NCBI RefSeq assembly: GCF_900103405.1
Contig: NZ_FNHX01000003.1
Span: 1 to 64,000, forward strand
Source of the DNA: Polaromonas sp. JS666
Lineage (GTDB): Bacteria; Pseudomonadota; Gammaproteobacteria; Burkholderiales; Burkholderiaceae_C
Reading direction: 5' to 3'
Length of the DNA: 64,000 bases
The position numbers and the translations under genes were made by a program. Shown piece by piece: positions 62,369 through 64,000 of this stretch. Every line of letters begins with the position of its first letter. The first letter of the stretch is position 1. The notes beneath the pieces were generated by a model. The model made no database searches. It worked only from the letters and a program-made list of their open reading frames with translations, and was not told the origin of the DNA.

Positions 62369-63609
62369 GCTGCGTCCTTGCCGGCCACGATGCCCTTGTC
62401 CTTCAAGGCCTGGATTTGCGCGGCGGAAAGTCCCATTTCGCGCAGCACCGCATCGGTGTCCTGCCCCACCTGCGGCGCATTGCGGCGGTGCCCGCCCGGC
62501 GTGCGCGAGAGCTTGGGCACGATGCCCGGCACGGCCAGCAGGCTGCCGTCGTCCATGCGCAGCTCGTCGAGCATGCCGCGCGCCCGGTAGTGCGGGTCGG
62601 CCGCGATGTCGGCCACGGTGTAGATGCGGCCCGCGGGCACCGACACCGTGTCGAGCGCCGCCAGCACCTCGTCCACCGTGAGGCCCAAAGTCCATTGGCC
62701 TATGGCCGCGTCGATTTCTTCCACGCGCGCCACGCGGCCGGCGTTGTCGGCCAGCGCCGGGTCGCTACCGAGGTCGCCCCGGCCTATGGTGGCCATGAGC
62801 CGCTTGAAGATGCTGTCGCCGTTGCCTGCCACCAGCGCGTAGCCGCCGTCCTTGCAGAGGTAGGCATTGCTGGGCGCGATGCCGGGCAGGGCGCTGCCGG
62901 CCGCGCCGCGCACCGCGCCGAAAGCGCTGTATTCGGGCAGCAGGCTTTCCATGCAGTTGAACACCGCTTCATACAGCGCCACGTCGATCACCTGGCCCTT
63001 GCCGGAGCGCTGGCGCTCCTGCATGGCCAGCAGGATGCCGATCACGCCGTGCAGCGCGGCCAGCGTGTCGCCAATGCTCACGCCCACGCGCACCGGCACG
63101 CGGCCCGGCTCGGCCGTCAGGTGGCGCAGGCCGCTCATGGCTTCGGCTACCACACCGAAGCCCGGTTTGTCGCGGTAGGGGCCGGTCTGGCCGTAGCCGC
63201 TGATGCGCAGCATGATGAGGCGCGGGTTCAGCGCCAGCAGTTCGTCCGGGCCCAGGCCCCAGCCTTCCATGGCGCCGGGGCGGAAGTTTTCGATCAGCAC
63301 GTCGGCGTCAAGCGCCAGCCGGCGCACGATGTCCTGCGCCTCGGGGCTTTTGAGGTCCAGCGCCACGGAACGCTTGTTGCGCGACTGCACCTGCCACCAC
63401 ACGGACGTGCCGTCCTTGAGCAAACGCCATTTGCGCAGCGGGTCGCCCGCGCCCGGGGTCTCTATCTTGATGATGTCAGCACCGAAGTCCGCCAGCGTCT
63501 TGGCGGCGAAGGGCCCGGCGATCAGCTGGCCCAGTTCCAGTACCTTGAGGCCGGCGAGCGGGCCGGTGGCGGCGGGGGCGACGGGAGGGGAGGTTTCAGT
63601 GGAGGCCAT
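62365..63609 (-). CDS. CaiB/BaiF (type III) CoA-transferase
   Basis: 414 residues. Family motifs are LKVLELGQLIAGPFAAKTLA, DADVLIENFRPGAM and the active-site region VRVGVSIGDTLAALHG with the likely catalytic Asp181. It moves CoA between carboxylic acids in the cytoplasm. With the HMG-CoA-lyase-like enzyme, VOC protein and TctC receptor it forms an operon that would import a hydroxy-diacid, activate it to the CoA thioester and cleave it. Confidence 0.93.
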   Translation of the reverse strand: MASTETSPPVAPAATGPLAGLKVLELGQLIAGPFAAKTLADFGADIIKIETPGAGDPLRKWRLLKDGTSVWWQVQSRNKRSVALDLKSPEAQDIVRRLALDADVLIENFRPGAMEGWGLGPDELLALNPRLIMLRISGYGQTGPYRDKPGFGVVAEAMSGLRHLTAEPGRVPVRVGVSIGDTLAALHGVIGILLAMQERQRSGKGQVIDVALYEAVFNCMESLLPEYSAFGAVRGAAGSALPGIAPSNAYLCKDGGYALVAGNGDSIFKRLMATIGRGDLGSDPALADNAGRVARVEEIDAAIGQWTLGLTVDEVLAALDTVSVPAGRIYTVADIAADPHYRARGMLDELRMDDGSLLAVPGIVPKLSRTPGGHRRNAPQVGQDTDAVLREMGLSAAQIQALKDKGIVAGKDAA

Positions 63610-63645
63610 GGCCGGCAGTGTGCCGCCCGGGGCCTGTTGCGTCCA

Positions 63646-64000
63646 TTACCGCTTTGGGCCCCTGGCTTTCGCGTTTTGCGAAGGCTGGGCGCCTTTCGAC
63701 CTCCCGGGCCCGGCGGGCGCCACCAGAAAGTCCACCAGCGCCGTGATGGCCGCATCGGGCTGGCCCGCCATGGTGGCTGCGAGCAGGCGGCGCCTGGCCC
63801 AGGCATCGGCCAGCGGCCGCCAGCCCAGCTTCATGCTTTTGATGAGAGGCAGCGTGGCGCCCTTGGGCAGCACGGCCACGCCCAGGCCCGAGGCCACCAT
63901 GTGGCACACCGCGTCGAAGCTGCGCACCTGCATGCGCAATTTCAGCGGGCGGTTCGCGGCCAGCGCGGCCTGCTGCTGCTTTTGCAGCATGGCGGCACCG
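63646..64000 (-). CDS. LysR-family regulator, C-terminal part, 5' end outside window
   Basis: The last ~118 residues of the effector-binding domain: LRMQVRSFDAVCHMVASGLG and VAVLPKGATLPLI are typical of LysR C-termini. The frame is open to the right edge. It lies directly upstream, in the same direction, of the CoA-transferase operon (36 bp). The DNA-binding domain is not visible. Confidence 0.8.
   Translation of the reverse strand, partial: GAAMLQKQQQAALAANRPLKLRMQVRSFDAVCHMVASGLGVAVLPKGATLPLIKSMKLGWRPLADAWARRRLLAATMAGQPDAAITALVDFLVAPAGPGRSKGAQPSQNAKARGPKR

Overview
This 64-kb window is a high-GC bacterial chromosome segment packed with catabolic and transport genes. Six substrate-binding proteins of the TctC/Bug type without their membrane partners, a fused isobutyryl-CoA mutase, a wax-ester synthase beside an acyl-CoA-binding protein, AcnD/PrpF, type III pantothenate kinase and several TRAP/ABC importers point to Betaproteobacteria, order Burkholderiales, most likely Comamonadaceae (Polaromonas/Rhodoferax/Variovorax-like). 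The assignment is inferred from gene content. I saw no rRNA, tRNA, CRISPR array, insertion sequence or phage genes.

Layout. 1-4.3 kb: end of an RTX repeat protein, a small membrane protein, an isochorismatase-like hydrolase divergent from a GlxA-type regulator, and a transglutaminase-like protein. 4.3-9.1 kb: a complete branched-chain amino acid-type ABC importer (livGFKHM order, minus strand). 9.2-14.2 kb: a FecR/DUF6600-like protein with a glutamine-rich tail, a DUF6352-like protein, a cupin and an aldo/keto reductase. 14.3-18.1 kb: two TctC proteins, a GntR/UTRA regulator with a perfect operator palindrome, and an amidohydrolase. 18.1-20.6 kb: a basic micro-protein and a lower-GC pair (secreted duplicated CxxC protein plus His-rich membrane protein). 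20.6-29.0 kb: LacI regulator with two palindromic operators, alpha-glucoside-type ABC importer and a GH31 glycosidase. 29.0-30.2 kb: two small genes. 30.2-43.2 kb: a tricarboxylate-type catabolic island (acnD-lactonase-prpF; three TctC proteins; GntR with two DNA-binding domains; LysR; MmgE/PrpD; LivK-like binding protein). 43.2-46.6 kb: icmF behind a perfect 22-bp palindrome. 46.7-50.5 kb: a TRAP transporter. 50.8-52.4 kb: PPK2 and rhodanese. 52.5-57.0 kb: an alpha-hydroxyketone quorum-sensing locus (CqsA/LqsA/JqsA-like synthase, LqsR-like response regulator, LqsS/CqsS-like sensor kinase, and a LuxR-type regulator). 57.0-60.0 kb: coaX with a duplicated 3' end, wax-ester synthase and acyl-CoA-binding protein. 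60.0-64.0 kb: TctC, VOC protein, HMG-CoA-lyase-like enzyme, CaiB/BaiF CoA-transferase and the C-terminal end of a LysR regulator.

Two systems stand out. The first is the quorum-sensing locus: the autoinducer synthase gene is preceded by a perfect 22-bp palindrome with the CTG-N10-CAG spacing of a lux box, while a LuxR-family regulator lacking the usual acyl-homoserine-lactone residues sits at the far end, and no LuxI is present. This suggests, but does not prove, a wiring of alpha-hydroxyketone signalling to a LuxR-type factor. The second is the AcnD-propeller lactonase-PrpF operon: it lacks the methylcitrate cycle genes prpB and prpC within the window and shares a near-identical operator with a second TctC promoter that flanks a tandem-winged-helix GntR gene. 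It may be a dedicated route for a tricarboxylic acid or its lactone.
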